Assembly: GCA_004298505.1 (NCBI GenBank)
Contig: SCRO01000120.1
Location: 1 to 61,082, forward strand
Direction: 5' to 3'
Source: Rhodanobacter sp.
Lineage (GTDB): Bacteria; Pseudomonadota; Gammaproteobacteria; Xanthomonadales; Rhodanobacteraceae
Length of the DNA stretch: 61,082 nucleotides
Part shown: positions 1 to 8,110 of the stretch, piece by piece
Numbering within the stretch: the first letter of the stretch is position 1
Layout: every line of letters begins with the position of its first letter
Notes under the pieces: model-generated
Database searches by the model: none
Seen by the model: only the letters and a program-made list of their open reading frames with translations
What the model was told of the DNA's origin: nothing
Translations under genes and position numbers: made by a program

Positions 1-30
1 TGTGCGAGGACAGATTTTCGACGGTTCGCC

Positions 31-53
31 GGCCCATGGTGGTTCCATGGGCC
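31..53. terminator. Perfect 9-bp hairpin, possible terminator
   Basis: GGCCCATGG and CCATGGGCC form a perfect 9-bp stem around a 5-base loop (TGGTT). It has no clear T-run on either side, so it could be a Rho-independent terminator of an upstream gene outside the window or only a palindromic intergenic element. Confidence 0.35.
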
Positions 54-107
54 AAGAATCGGCGGAAATATGGACCGCACAGACGGATTCGCAGCCCGGC
101 CAATCAA

Positions 108-142
108 AGTCCGACAGGCTCCTAGGAGTCCGACAGACTCCT
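108..142. repeat. Tandem 16-bp direct repeat that can fold into a hairpin
   Basis: AGTCCGACAGGCTCCT (108-123) is repeated with one change as AGTCCGACAGACTCCT (127-142), 19 bp apart. The second copy is also an inverted repeat (GGAGTC / GACTCC around CGACA). It lies in the non-coding leader ahead of moaA. Its function is unknown. Confidence 0.5.
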
Positions 143-207
143 GGTGGAAATTACCACGCCTCGCCGCTTCATGTATCCACGGTCGTGACAACGTGCCACA
201 CCCGCGG

Positions 208-221
208 TTGATGTCGATCAA
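208..221 (+). promoter_or_regulatory. FNR/ANR box upstream of moaA
   Basis: TTGATGTCGATCAA matches the FNR consensus TTGAT-N4-ATCAA in all ten conserved positions. A TAGTCT hexamer at 245-250 would be the -10 element, placing the box centre about 42 bp before a start near 257, the class II activator geometry. The target is moaA, which starts at 369. Confidence 0.85.
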
Positions 222-368
222 TTGTGCGGGTGTGTTCGCGGGTTTAGTCTGGCGTCGGTTTCGTGCACGCGGCCGGCCGGGTCCGCACGCGGGCACCCTG
301 GCCACGGGTTGTGGCACGATGGAACTGGCCGGGAGCCGCCACGGTTTTCGAATGGGAGTGGAGCGGCG

Positions 369-1349
369 ATGCGGGCTCTGGTTGATCATCACGGGCGTTC
401 CTTTCCCTATTTGCGGCTGTCGCTGACCGAAGCGTGCAACTACCGCTGCACGTATTGCCTGCCGGATGGCTACCAGGCCGATGGCAGCCCCAAGTTTCTC
501 GCTCTGGACGAAATCGAGCGGCTGGTGCGCGGATTCGCGGCGCTGGGCATGAGCAAGATCCGCCTCACCGGGGGCGAGCCGAGCCTGCGCAAGGACCTGC
601 CGGCGATCATTGCCGCGGTGGCTGCGGTGGCGGGAGTCCGCCGGATCGCGCTGACCACCAATGGCTGCCGCCTGCCGCGCCTGGTGCGCGGTTGGCGCGA
701 GGCGGGGCTGACCGCGCTCAACGTGAGTCTGGACAGTCTGGATGCCGCACGGTTTCTCGCCATCACCGGGCACGACCGTTTTGCCGAAGTCAGCGCAGGT
801 ATTGAACAGGCGCTGGGGCTTGGCTTCGATGCCGTGAAAGTCAACGTGGTGTTGTTGCGTGGGCGCAATGACGACGAGCTTCCCGCCTGGCTGGAGTATC
901 TGCGCGAACGCGACCTGGCCGTGCGTTTCATCGAACTGATGCAAACCGGCGACAATCGCGAATTCTTCGAGCGCCATCATCTGCGCGCCGAGTCGCTGCA
1001 GCAGCAATTGCTGGCCGCCGGTTGGCAATTGCGCGAGCGTGCGGCCGATGCCGGTCCCGCGCTGGAATATGCGCACCCGGACTACCGCGGGCGCATCGGC
1101 GTGATTGCGCCCTACGCCAGGGACTTCTGCGCCGGCTGCAACCGTCTGCGGGTCACCGCGCGCGGCGATCTGCGGTTGTGCCTGTTCGGCAACTTCGGTA
1201 TCCCGTTGCGACCGTTGCTGCAGTCTGACGACGACCACGATGCCCTGGTCGCACGCATTGCCGTCCAGCTGGGCCTGAAGGCAGCCGGCCACGGCTTGCA
1301 CGAGGGCCTGACCGGCATCACCCCGCACCTGGCCTCGATTGGAGGATGA
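369..1349 (+). CDS. moaA: GTP 3',8-cyclase MoaA
   Basis: This radical-SAM enzyme starts molybdenum cofactor synthesis by rearranging GTP to 3',8-cyclo-GTP. The N-terminal CxxxCxxC (C23, C27, C30) binds the SAM-cleaving 4Fe-4S cluster. A second cluster motif near the C-terminus (FCAGCNRLR followed by a later Cys in LRLCLFG) binds the substrate-side cluster. The protein ends in the Gly-Gly dipeptide that MoaA needs for activity. The open frame extends upstream to 222, but the ATG at 369 follows a GGAGTGGAG Shine-Dalgarno and gives the normal length (326 aa). It heads an operon with moaCB and moeA under a perfect FNR box, which fits supply of cofactor to the nitrate reductase downstream. Confidence 0.95.
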   Translation: MRALVDHHGRSFPYLRLSLTEACNYRCTYCLPDGYQADGSPKFLALDEIERLVRGFAALGMSKIRLTGGEPSLRKDLPAIIAAVAAVAGVRRIALTTNGCRLPRLVRGWREAGLTALNVSLDSLDAARFLAITGHDRFAEVSAGIEQALGLGFDAVKVNVVLLRGRNDDELPAWLEYLRERDLAVRFIELMQTGDNREFFERHHLRAESLQQQLLAAGWQLRERAADAGPALEYAHPDYRGRIGVIAPYARDFCAGCNRLRVTARGDLRLCLFGNFGIPLRPLLQSDDDHDALVARIAVQLGLKAAGHGLHEGLTGITPHLASIGG

Positions 1350-1351
1350 GC

Positions 1352-2356
1352 ATGTCCGTCGCTACTGACTACCCGGCCGCTTTCCACATGGCCGACATCC
1401 GCAACAAGCGGCCAACCCGTCGCCGCGCCGTGGCCGTGGGTGAATTGCAGGCCGGCCCGGTGGCCTATCCATTGATTGTTGAGCGCCGTCTGCCCAAGGG
1501 CGACGCTCTACTCATGGCTGAGGTGGCCGGACTGCAGGGCGCCAAGCAGGCGTCGGCGTTGATGCCACTATGCCACCCGCTGACGCTGGAGTTGGTGCGC
1601 GTACGCTGCGAGCCGGTGGCCGAGCGCTTCGCGATCCGGGTCTACTGCGAGGTGGCGACCGAGGCCCGCACGGGCGTGGAAATGGAGGCGCTGGCCGGGG
1701 TCAGCGCGGCTGTGCTGACGCTGTATGACCTGAGCAAGCCGGTCGAGCCGGCCCTTGCCATTGGCGGCATTCGGCTGTTGTTCAAGGAAGGTGGCAAGAG
1801 TGGCTTGTGGCGACACCCTGAGGGCATGAGCGAGGCGGAATGCGCGCAGTACCGGCCGCGCGACAGCGCGCGTCTGGACACCGTGCCGTGTGCGGTGATC
1901 ACCCTCAGCGACCGTGCCTACGCCGGCACCTACGAGGATCGCTCCGGCCCGCTGCTGGTGGATCGCCTCAAGGCGCTCGGCGCGCGGGTGGAGCAGGTCG
2001 AGCTGCTGCCCGATGGCATCGAGCCACTGGCCACGCGGCTGCGTGCGCTGGCGCACGCCGGAATCCGTCTGTGCCTGTGCACCGGCGGCACCGGTTTGGG
2101 GCCGCGCGATGTCACCCCCGAGGCGCTGGCGCAGGTGGCGGATCGTCGCATCACCGGGCTGGCCGAGATGTTCCGCAGCGAAAGTGCGCGCCACACCCCG
2201 CTGGCCTGGCTGAGCCGGGCCGAGGTGGTGCAGGTTGGGGGCATGCTGGTGTTCGCGCTGCCGGGCAGCCCCCGCGCCGCGCAGCAGGGCATCGACATCC
2301 TGGCCCCGTTGCTGGCGCACGCGCTGGCGATGATCGACGCGGAGGCGCACCCGTGA
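1352..2356 (+). CDS. Fused MoaC-MoaB molybdenum cofactor protein
   Basis: A two-domain fusion of 334 aa. Residues about 10-155 are MoaC (cyclic pyranopterin monophosphate synthase), with MPLCHPL, GVEMEAL and YDLSK holding the catalytic Asp and Lys, and the closing GGKSG. Residues about 175-330 are a MoaB/Mog-type domain (molybdopterin adenylation) with TGGTGLGPRDVTPEA and LPGSPRAA. An ATG at 1346 overlaps the moaA stop, but GGAGG at 1341-1345 is correctly spaced only for the ATG at 1352. Fusing the second and a late step of one pathway is unusual but is known as a MoaCB arrangement. The gene overlaps moeA by four bases. Confidence 0.92.
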   Translation: MSVATDYPAAFHMADIRNKRPTRRRAVAVGELQAGPVAYPLIVERRLPKGDALLMAEVAGLQGAKQASALMPLCHPLTLELVRVRCEPVAERFAIRVYCEVATEARTGVEMEALAGVSAAVLTLYDLSKPVEPALAIGGIRLLFKEGGKSGLWRHPEGMSEAECAQYRPRDSARLDTVPCAVITLSDRAYAGTYEDRSGPLLVDRLKALGARVEQVELLPDGIEPLATRLRALAHAGIRLCLCTGGTGLGPRDVTPEALAQVADRRITGLAEMFRSESARHTPLAWLSRAEVVQVGGMLVFALPGSPRAAQQGIDILAPLLAHALAMIDAEAHP

Positions 2357-3606
2357 TCGGCTACTATGATGCGCTGACGATCATTCTCGAGCGCTCGCCG
2401 CGGCTGGCGAGCCGGCGCTGCACGTCGATGCAGGCGCTCGGACAGATCCTGGCCGGGCCGGTAGTCAGTCCGGCCGACCTGCCGCCGTTCGACAACAGCG
2501 CGATGGATGGCTTCGCGCTGTGCGCCGGCAGTGCGCGACTGCCGGCCGGAAGCGAATATACAGTGATGGGAGCGCAGGCTGCCGGGGACGTCCTGGTGCA
2601 GGCCGCTGGCGGTGCCTGGGAAATCATGACCGGTGCACGCATGCCGGCGGGCATGGATACGGTGGTACCGGTGGAACAGGTCGAGGTCACCCGGCACGAT
2701 GACAGCGGTCGCCCGCTGCATATACGGTTGGGCATGGAGGTCGCGGCCGGACAGCATGTACGCCGCGCTGGCGAGGACGTGCCGCGCGAGGCCGAGGTGA
2801 TGGCGGCGGGCGAACTGCTGCAGGCGCCGCAGCTGGCACTGCTGGCGGCGCTGGGGATCACCGAGGTCCAGGTGGTGCGACACCCCCGGGTGGCGCTGAT
2901 CTGCACCGGACGCGAGCTGGTGGACGATCCCGCGCAAGCGCTGCAGTCAGGGCAGATCCGCAACAGCAACGGCCCGTTCCTGGCTGCCCGCATCGTCCTG
3001 GCCGGCGCCGAGGTGGTGTACCAGCAGACGGTGGGCGATGAGCCGGCGGCGTTTGTGCAGGCGTTGCAGCAGGCGTTGCAGGCGGGCGCGGAGGTGGTGC
3101 TGAGTACCGGCGCGGTCTCGATGGGACGCCATGACTTCGTGCCGCAGGCGTTGCGCGGACTGGGTGCCGAAGTGCATTTCCACAAGGTGCAGATTCGTCC
3201 GGGCAAGCCGCTGCTTTTTGCCAGCCTGCCCGGTGGTGCCCTGTGCTTCGGGCTGCCGGGCAACCCGGCATCCGGTGCGGTGGGCCTGCGTTTTTTCGTG
3301 GAACCGGCGCTGCGTCACATGCTTGGCCTGCCGCTGGAGCGGCCGCTGCGGTTGCCGCTGCGCGAGCGCTTCGCCAAGCGCGTCCCGCTGCGCTGCTTTC
3401 TCAAGGGCAAGGTAATATTGACCGCGAACGGCCAGCTGTGTGCCACGGTACTGCCGGGGCAGGAGTCGTTCAAGATCCGGCCGCTGCTGGACGCCAATGC
3501 CTGGGTGGTGGTCGCCGAGGACGCCGATATTTGCGAGGCTGGTAGCCTGGTCGATGTGTATGGGCTGGGGCATCTGCAGCCTGCGATGATCGAGGGTACG
3601 CCATGA
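2353..3606 (+). CDS. moeA: Molybdopterin molybdenumtransferase MoeA
   Basis: MoeA inserts molybdate into adenylated molybdopterin, the last general step of Moco synthesis. The 417-aa protein has the expected motifs: DNSAMDG near the N-terminus, MTGARMPAGMDTVVP, TGRELV, LSTGAVSMGRHDFVP and GLPGNPASG. The start is a GTG at 2353 that overlaps the moaCB stop (GTGA) and is preceded by GGAGG at 2341-2345. The only longer in-frame extension runs through the MoaB domain and is a shadow. This is the third gene of a tightly coupled Moco operon. Confidence 0.94.
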   Translation: MIGYYDALTIILERSPRLASRRCTSMQALGQILAGPVVSPADLPPFDNSAMDGFALCAGSARLPAGSEYTVMGAQAAGDVLVQAAGGAWEIMTGARMPAGMDTVVPVEQVEVTRHDDSGRPLHIRLGMEVAAGQHVRRAGEDVPREAEVMAAGELLQAPQLALLAALGITEVQVVRHPRVALICTGRELVDDPAQALQSGQIRNSNGPFLAARIVLAGAEVVYQQTVGDEPAAFVQALQQALQAGAEVVLSTGAVSMGRHDFVPQALRGLGAEVHFHKVQIRPGKPLLFASLPGGALCFGLPGNPASGAVGLRFFVEPALRHMLGLPLERPLRLPLRERFAKRVPLRCFLKGKVILTANGQLCATVLPGQESFKIRPLLDANAWVVVAEDADICEAGSLVDVYGLGHLQPAMIEGTP

Positions 3607-3956
3607 AACTGCAGATCAGCGACCAGCAGTGGCGTCTGCGCGTGAGCGAGGATGAGTTGCAGCGTCTGCGTGGCGGCCATGCTCTGGTGAGCGCCAGCAC
3701 ACTGCCCGGTGACGCCGTCTTGCGCTTCGTGCTGGAACTGGTCCCGACGTCACAGGCGAGTGTCGGCAGGGATGGCGACAGCTGGAAATTCTCGCTGCCC
3801 GCGGCGTCTGTCGACGCCTATGTCGAGCGCCTGCCGTGTCGGGATGGCGTGGACTTCGTCCTGCCCGGTGGGTCGGACGTGGCGCTGCAGTTGGCATTCG
3901 AGGTGGACGTGCGCGACAGCGTGCGCCGGCGTGGCGCAAGGCCGCGCCGACACTGA
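3603..3956 (+). CDS. Small conserved protein, DUF7009-like, downstream of moeA
   Basis: A 117-aa protein whose ATG overlaps the moeA stop (ATGA), so it is translationally coupled to the Moco operon. The opening MKLQISDQQWRLRVSEDEL and a central WKFSLPAASV strand pattern resemble the small all-beta DUF7009 family, but the match is from memory of the pattern and not certain. It has no signal peptide, no membrane segment and no catalytic motif I recognise. The C-terminus is Arg-rich. By position it may assist cofactor handling, but no function can be assigned. Confidence 0.7.
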   Translation: MKLQISDQQWRLRVSEDELQRLRGGHALVSASTLPGDAVLRFVLELVPTSQASVGRDGDSWKFSLPAASVDAYVERLPCRDGVDFVLPGGSDVALQLAFEVDVRDSVRRRGARPRRH

Positions 3957-4195
3957 GTGCGTAGCGGCCACCGGCCGTGGCTCGGGTTGTCTCATTCACG
4001 CGGTGTACGTCCGATGCTGCCTCCCGCTACTGCGGCAGAAAGCCGCAGCCGCGCCAGCGTGGATTTCTTCTCCGGGAAGGGCCCGGACCTACCCGCACGA
4101 CGCAAACGCACGCATGGCAAGGCTTGTGTCGTCCTGACGCCCGCGCCGGTACCGCCGCGAGCGTCACTGGGCCCGGCGGATTGCGGATTGCACAA

Positions 4196-4209
4196 TTGAT
4201 CGAAGTCAA
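4196..4209 (+). promoter_or_regulatory. FNR/ANR box of the nar operon
   Basis: TTGATCGAAGTCAA fits TTGAT-N4-GTCAA, nine of ten conserved bases of the FNR site. A TAGGCT hexamer at 4232-4237 sits where the -10 of a class II FNR promoter belongs, predicting a start near 4244 and a leader of about 70 bases before narG. The remainder of the 3957-4315 gap holds no gene I can support. Confidence 0.8.
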
Positions 4210-4315
4210 TAACCGGACCAAACCGCACACCTAGGCTGCCATGGCCGTGGCGCTGGCGCGTGCCGGGAATGCGGCCTTTTCCCGTTGGCAGAATCGATTT
4301 CCAAGAGGTTTCCGC

Positions 4316-7300
4316 ATGAGCTACTTGCTTGACCGGCTGCAGTTTTTCAAGCGCAGCAAGACGACATTCTCAGACGGTCACGGCATCACTCGTGACGACA
4401 ACCGCGACTGGGAAAACGCCTACCGCGGGCGTTGGCAACACGACAAGATCGTGCGCTCCACCCACGGTGTGAACTGCACCGGCTCGTGCAGTTGGAAGAT
4501 CTACGTCAAGAACGGCCTGGTGACCTGGGAGACCCAGCAGACCGACTACCCGCGCACGCGGCCGGACCTGCCCAACCATGAGCCGCGTGGCTGCCCGCGT
4601 GGCGCCAGCTACTCGTGGTACCTGTACAGCGCGAACCGCCTGAAATATCCGCTGGTGCGCGGCGCGCTGCTGCGCCTGTGGCGCGAAGCACGCAAGACGC
4701 TGAGCCCGGTCGAGGCGTGGGCCAGTATCGTCAGCGATCCAGTCAAGGCCAAGGCCTACAAGAGCAAGCGCGGCATGGGTGGTTTTGCCCGGGTGCGCTG
4801 GGACGAGGCGAACGAGATCATCGCCGCATCCAACCTGTATACGGCGAAAAAGTTCGGCCCCGATCGCGTCATCGGCTTCTCGCCGATCCCGGCGATGTCG
4901 ATGATTTCCTACGCTGCCGGTGCGCGCTATCTGTCGCTGCTCGGTGGCGCAAACCTGTCGTTCTACGACTGGTACTGCGATTTGCCGCCGGCCTCGCCGC
5001 AGGTGTGGGGCGAGCAGACCGACGTGCCGGAGTCGGCCGACTGGTACAACAGCCGCTACATCATCGCCTGGGGCTCGAACGTGCCGCAGACGCGCACGCC
5101 GGATGCGCACTTCTTCACCGAGGCGCGTTACAACGGCACCAAGACGGTGGCGATCACGCCGGACTATGCCGAAGTGGCCAAGCTCACCGACCACTGGCTG
5201 CATCCCAAGCAGGGCACCGATGCGGCACTGGCGTTCGCCTTTGGCCATGTGATCCTGAAAGAGTTTCACGTCGATCACTCGATTCCGTATTTCAACGACT
5301 ACTGCCGTCAGTACAGCGACATGCCGATGCTGGTGCAGTTGGAGCAGCGCGACGACGGCCGTCTTGTGCCGGGTCGCTTCCTGCGCGCCAGCGACCTGGG
5401 TGGGCTGGGCGAGACCAATCACCCCGACTGGAAGACCTTGGCCTGGGACGAGAGCAGCGGTCAGATCACCGTACCCAATGGTTCGGTCGGTTTTCGCTGG
5501 GGTGAGAAGGGCAAGTGGAACATCGAGGAAAAGGACAGTGCTGGTCGCGCCACTCGCCTGCGCCTGAGCCTGGCTGATTGCAACGACGGCATCGAAGCGG
5601 TCAGCTTCCCCTACTTCGGCGGCATCGAGCACGATCGCTGGACGGCCTCGAAATTCGAGGATGTGCTCGAGCGCAACATTCCGATCCGCAAGCTGCAACT
5701 GGCTGACGGCAAGGAATGGGCGGTGGCGACGGTGTACGACCTGCTGCTGGCGCAGTACGGCGTGGATCGCGGCTTTGGCGGTGGCAACGTGGCCAGCAGC
5801 TTTGATGATGACTTGCCCGGCACGCCGGCGTGGCAGGAGAAGATCACCGGCGTGCCACGCGCCGAGGTGATCGAGATCGCCCGCGAGTTCGCCAACACCG
5901 CGGCCAAGACCAACGGCCGCAGCATGATCATTGTCGGCGCCGGCATGAATCACTGGTTCCACAACGACATGAACTACCGCGGCCTGATCAACATGCTGAT
6001 CATGTGCGGTTGCGTCGGCCAGACTGGCGGCGGTTGGGCGCATTACGTCGGTCAGGAAAAATTGCGACCGCAGACCGGCTGGATACCGCTGGCGTTCGGC
6101 CTGGACTGGAGCCGTCCGCCGCGGCAGATGAACGGCACCTCGTTCTTCTATTTCATGGCCGACCAGTGGCGCTACGAAAAGCTGCAGATGAAGGAGATCC
6201 TCTCGCCGCTGGCCGACCCGGCCAAATACAGCGGCAGCCAGGCCGACTTCAACCTGCGCGCGATCCGCATGGGCTGGCTGCCGAGTGCGCCGCAGCTCGA
6301 CCGCAACCCGCTGCATATCGTGGCGGCCGCCAAGCAGGCCGGACAGACGCCCGCCGACTACGTGGTCGAGCAGATGCAGCACGGCAAGCTCGACTTCGCC
6401 TATGCCGACCCGGATGCGCCGGAGAATTTTCCGCGCGCCATGTTCATCTGGCGCTCGAATCTGCTCGGCTCGTCCGGCAAGGGCCACGAGTACATGCTGC
6501 GGCATCTGCTCGGCACGCGGCACGGCGTGCAGGGCAAGGATCTGGGCGAACTGGGCGCGGTCAAGCCTGAAGAGATCAAGTGGCGCGACGAGGTGCCCGA
6601 GGGCAAGCTCGACCTGCTGGTGACGCTGGACTTCCGCATGTGCACCACGGCGCTGTATTCCGACGTCGTGCTGCCGACCGCCACCTGGTACGAGAAGAAC
6701 GATCTCAACACCTCGGACATGCACCCGTTCATCCACCCGCTGTCCAAGGCGGTGGACCCGGCGTGGGAGTCGCGCAGCGACTGGGATATTTTCAAGGGCA
6801 TCGCCCACGCCGTGAGCGCGATGGCGCCGGGCGTGCTCGGCGTCGAGCAGGACGTGGTGCTGGTGCCGACCCTGCACGACACGCCCGGAGAGCTGGCGAT
6901 GCCGCTCGGCGTCAAGGACTGGAAGAAGGGCGAATGCAAGCCCATCCCGGGCCAGACCATGCCCTCGATCACGGTGGTCGAGCGCGACTACCCGAACCTG
7001 TACAAAAAGTTCACCTCGCTCGGCCCCTTGCTCGACAAGCTGGGCAATGGCGGCAAGGGCATGCAGTGGGATACCCGCGACGAGGTCGAGTTCCTCGGCA
7101 AGCTCAACCACAGCGTGACCGAGGAAGGCATCAGCCAGGGTCGCCCGCGGATCGACAGCGCGATCGATGCCTGCGAAGTGGTGCTGCATCTGGCGCCAGA
7201 GACCAATGGGCATGTCGCGGTCAAGGCATGGGAATCGCTGAGTACCTTCACCGGCCGCGAACACGCGCATCTGGCACGTGGCAAGGAGCATGAGGCGATC

Positions 7301-8110
7301 CGTTTCCGCGACATCCAGGCGCAGCCGCGCAAGATCATCTCCTCGCCGATCTGGTCGGGGCTGGAGGACGACCATGTCAGCTACAACGCCGGCTATACCA
7401 ACGTGCATGAGCTGATCCCGTGGCGCACGATCACCGGTCGCCAGCAGTTCTACATGGATCACGAATGGATGATCGCGTTCGGCGAAGGCTTCATGAGCTA
7501 CCGCCCGCCGGTCGATACCAAGACGGTGCTGCCGCTGCACAACAAACGCAGCAACGGCAATCGCGAAATCCTGTTGAACTGGATCACGCCGCACCAGAAG
7601 TGGGGTATCCACAGCACCTACAGCGATAACCTGCTGATGCAGACGCTGTCGCGCGGCGGTCCGATCGTGTGGCTCAGCGAGGATGACGCGCGCGCGGCCG
7701 GCATCGAGGACAACGACTGGATCGAGCTGTTCAACGTCAACGGTGCCATCACCGCGCGCGCCGTAGTCAGCCAGCGCGTGATGCCGGGTATGGCGATGAT
7801 GTACCACGCGCAGGAACGCATCATCAACATCCCCGGCTCGGAGATCACCGGTACCCGCGGCGGTATCCACAACTCGGTGACCCGCGTGGTGCTCAAACCG
7901 ACCCACATGATTGGTGGCTACGCCCAGCTGAGCTACGGCTTCAACTACTACGGCACCTGCGGCACCAACCGGGATGAATTCGTGATCGTACGCAAGATGG
8001 ACAAGGTTGATTGGCTGGATGGCGAAGCACAGGGAAGTACAAGTGCCGCGGGCGCAGGACGCGCAGGAGCGGCCGAAGTGGTGCCCGCGTCTGCCAAGGA
8101 GGTGGTGTGA
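4316..8110 (+). CDS. narG: Respiratory nitrate reductase alpha subunit NarG
   Basis: Catalytic Mo-bisMGD subunit of the membrane-bound nitrate reductase, reducing nitrate to nitrite on the cytoplasmic side. The 1264-aa protein has the FS0 cluster motif with H50, C54, C58 and C93, and the Mo ligand D222 in WYCDLPPAS, numbered as in E. coli NarG. The N-terminus lacks a Tat or Sec signal, as usual for NarG. The frame is open from 4241, but the ATG at 4316 follows AAGAGG and gives the family N-terminus (MSYLLDRL). First gene of narGHJI, with one-base overlap into narH. Confidence 0.98.
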   Translation: MSYLLDRLQFFKRSKTTFSDGHGITRDDNRDWENAYRGRWQHDKIVRSTHGVNCTGSCSWKIYVKNGLVTWETQQTDYPRTRPDLPNHEPRGCPRGASYSWYLYSANRLKYPLVRGALLRLWREARKTLSPVEAWASIVSDPVKAKAYKSKRGMGGFARVRWDEANEIIAASNLYTAKKFGPDRVIGFSPIPAMSMISYAAGARYLSLLGGANLSFYDWYCDLPPASPQVWGEQTDVPESADWYNSRYIIAWGSNVPQTRTPDAHFFTEARYNGTKTVAITPDYAEVAKLTDHWLHPKQGTDAALAFAFGHVILKEFHVDHSIPYFNDYCRQYSDMPMLVQLEQRDDGRLVPGRFLRASDLGGLGETNHPDWKTLAWDESSGQITVPNGSVGFRWGEKGKWNIEEKDSAGRATRLRLSLADCNDGIEAVSFPYFGGIEHDRWTASKFEDVLERNIPIRKLQLADGKEWAVATVYDLLLAQYGVDRGFGGGNVASSFDDDLPGTPAWQEKITGVPRAEVIEIAREFANTAAKTNGRSMIIVGAGMNHWFHNDMNYRGLINMLIMCGCVGQTGGGWAHYVGQEKLRPQTGWIPLAFGLDWSRPPRQMNGTSFFYFMADQWRYEKLQMKEILSPLADPAKYSGSQADFNLRAIRMGWLPSAPQLDRNPLHIVAAAKQAGQTPADYVVEQMQHGKLDFAYADPDAPENFPRAMFIWRSNLLGSSGKGHEYMLRHLLGTRHGVQGKDLGELGAVKPEEIKWRDEVPEGKLDLLVTLDFRMCTTALYSDVVLPTATWYEKNDLNTSDMHPFIHPLSKAVDPAWESRSDWDIFKGIAHAVSAMAPGVLGVEQDVVLVPTLHDTPGELAMPLGVKDWKKGECKPIPGQTMPSITVVERDYPNLYKKFTSLGPLLDKLGNGGKGMQWDTRDEVEFLGKLNHSVTEEGISQGRPRIDSAIDACEVVLHLAPETNGHVAVKAWESLSTFTGREHAHLARGKEHEAIRFRDIQAQPRKIISSPIWSGLEDDHVSYNAGYTNVHELIPWRTITGRQQFYMDHEWMIAFGEGFMSYRPPVDTKTVLPLHNKRSNGNREILLNWITPHQKWGIHSTYSDNLLMQTLSRGGPIVWLSEDDARAAGIEDNDWIELFNVNGAITARAVVSQRVMPGMAMMYHAQERIINIPGSEITGTRGGIHNSVTRVVLKPTHMIGGYAQLSYGFNYYGTCGTNRDEFVIVRKMDKVDWLDGEAQGSTSAAGAGRAGAAEVVPASAKEVV

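Noticed and set aside
108-142. The two 16-bp repeats near the left edge as the end of a CRISPR array
   Set aside because: Only two imperfect copies with a 3-bp gap between them, no spacers of proper length and no cas genes.
4370-7906. Very long open frame (1178 codons) on the minus strand
   Set aside because: It is the exact antisense of narG, caused by GC-rich codon bias; the product is His/Arg/Gln-rich without domains.
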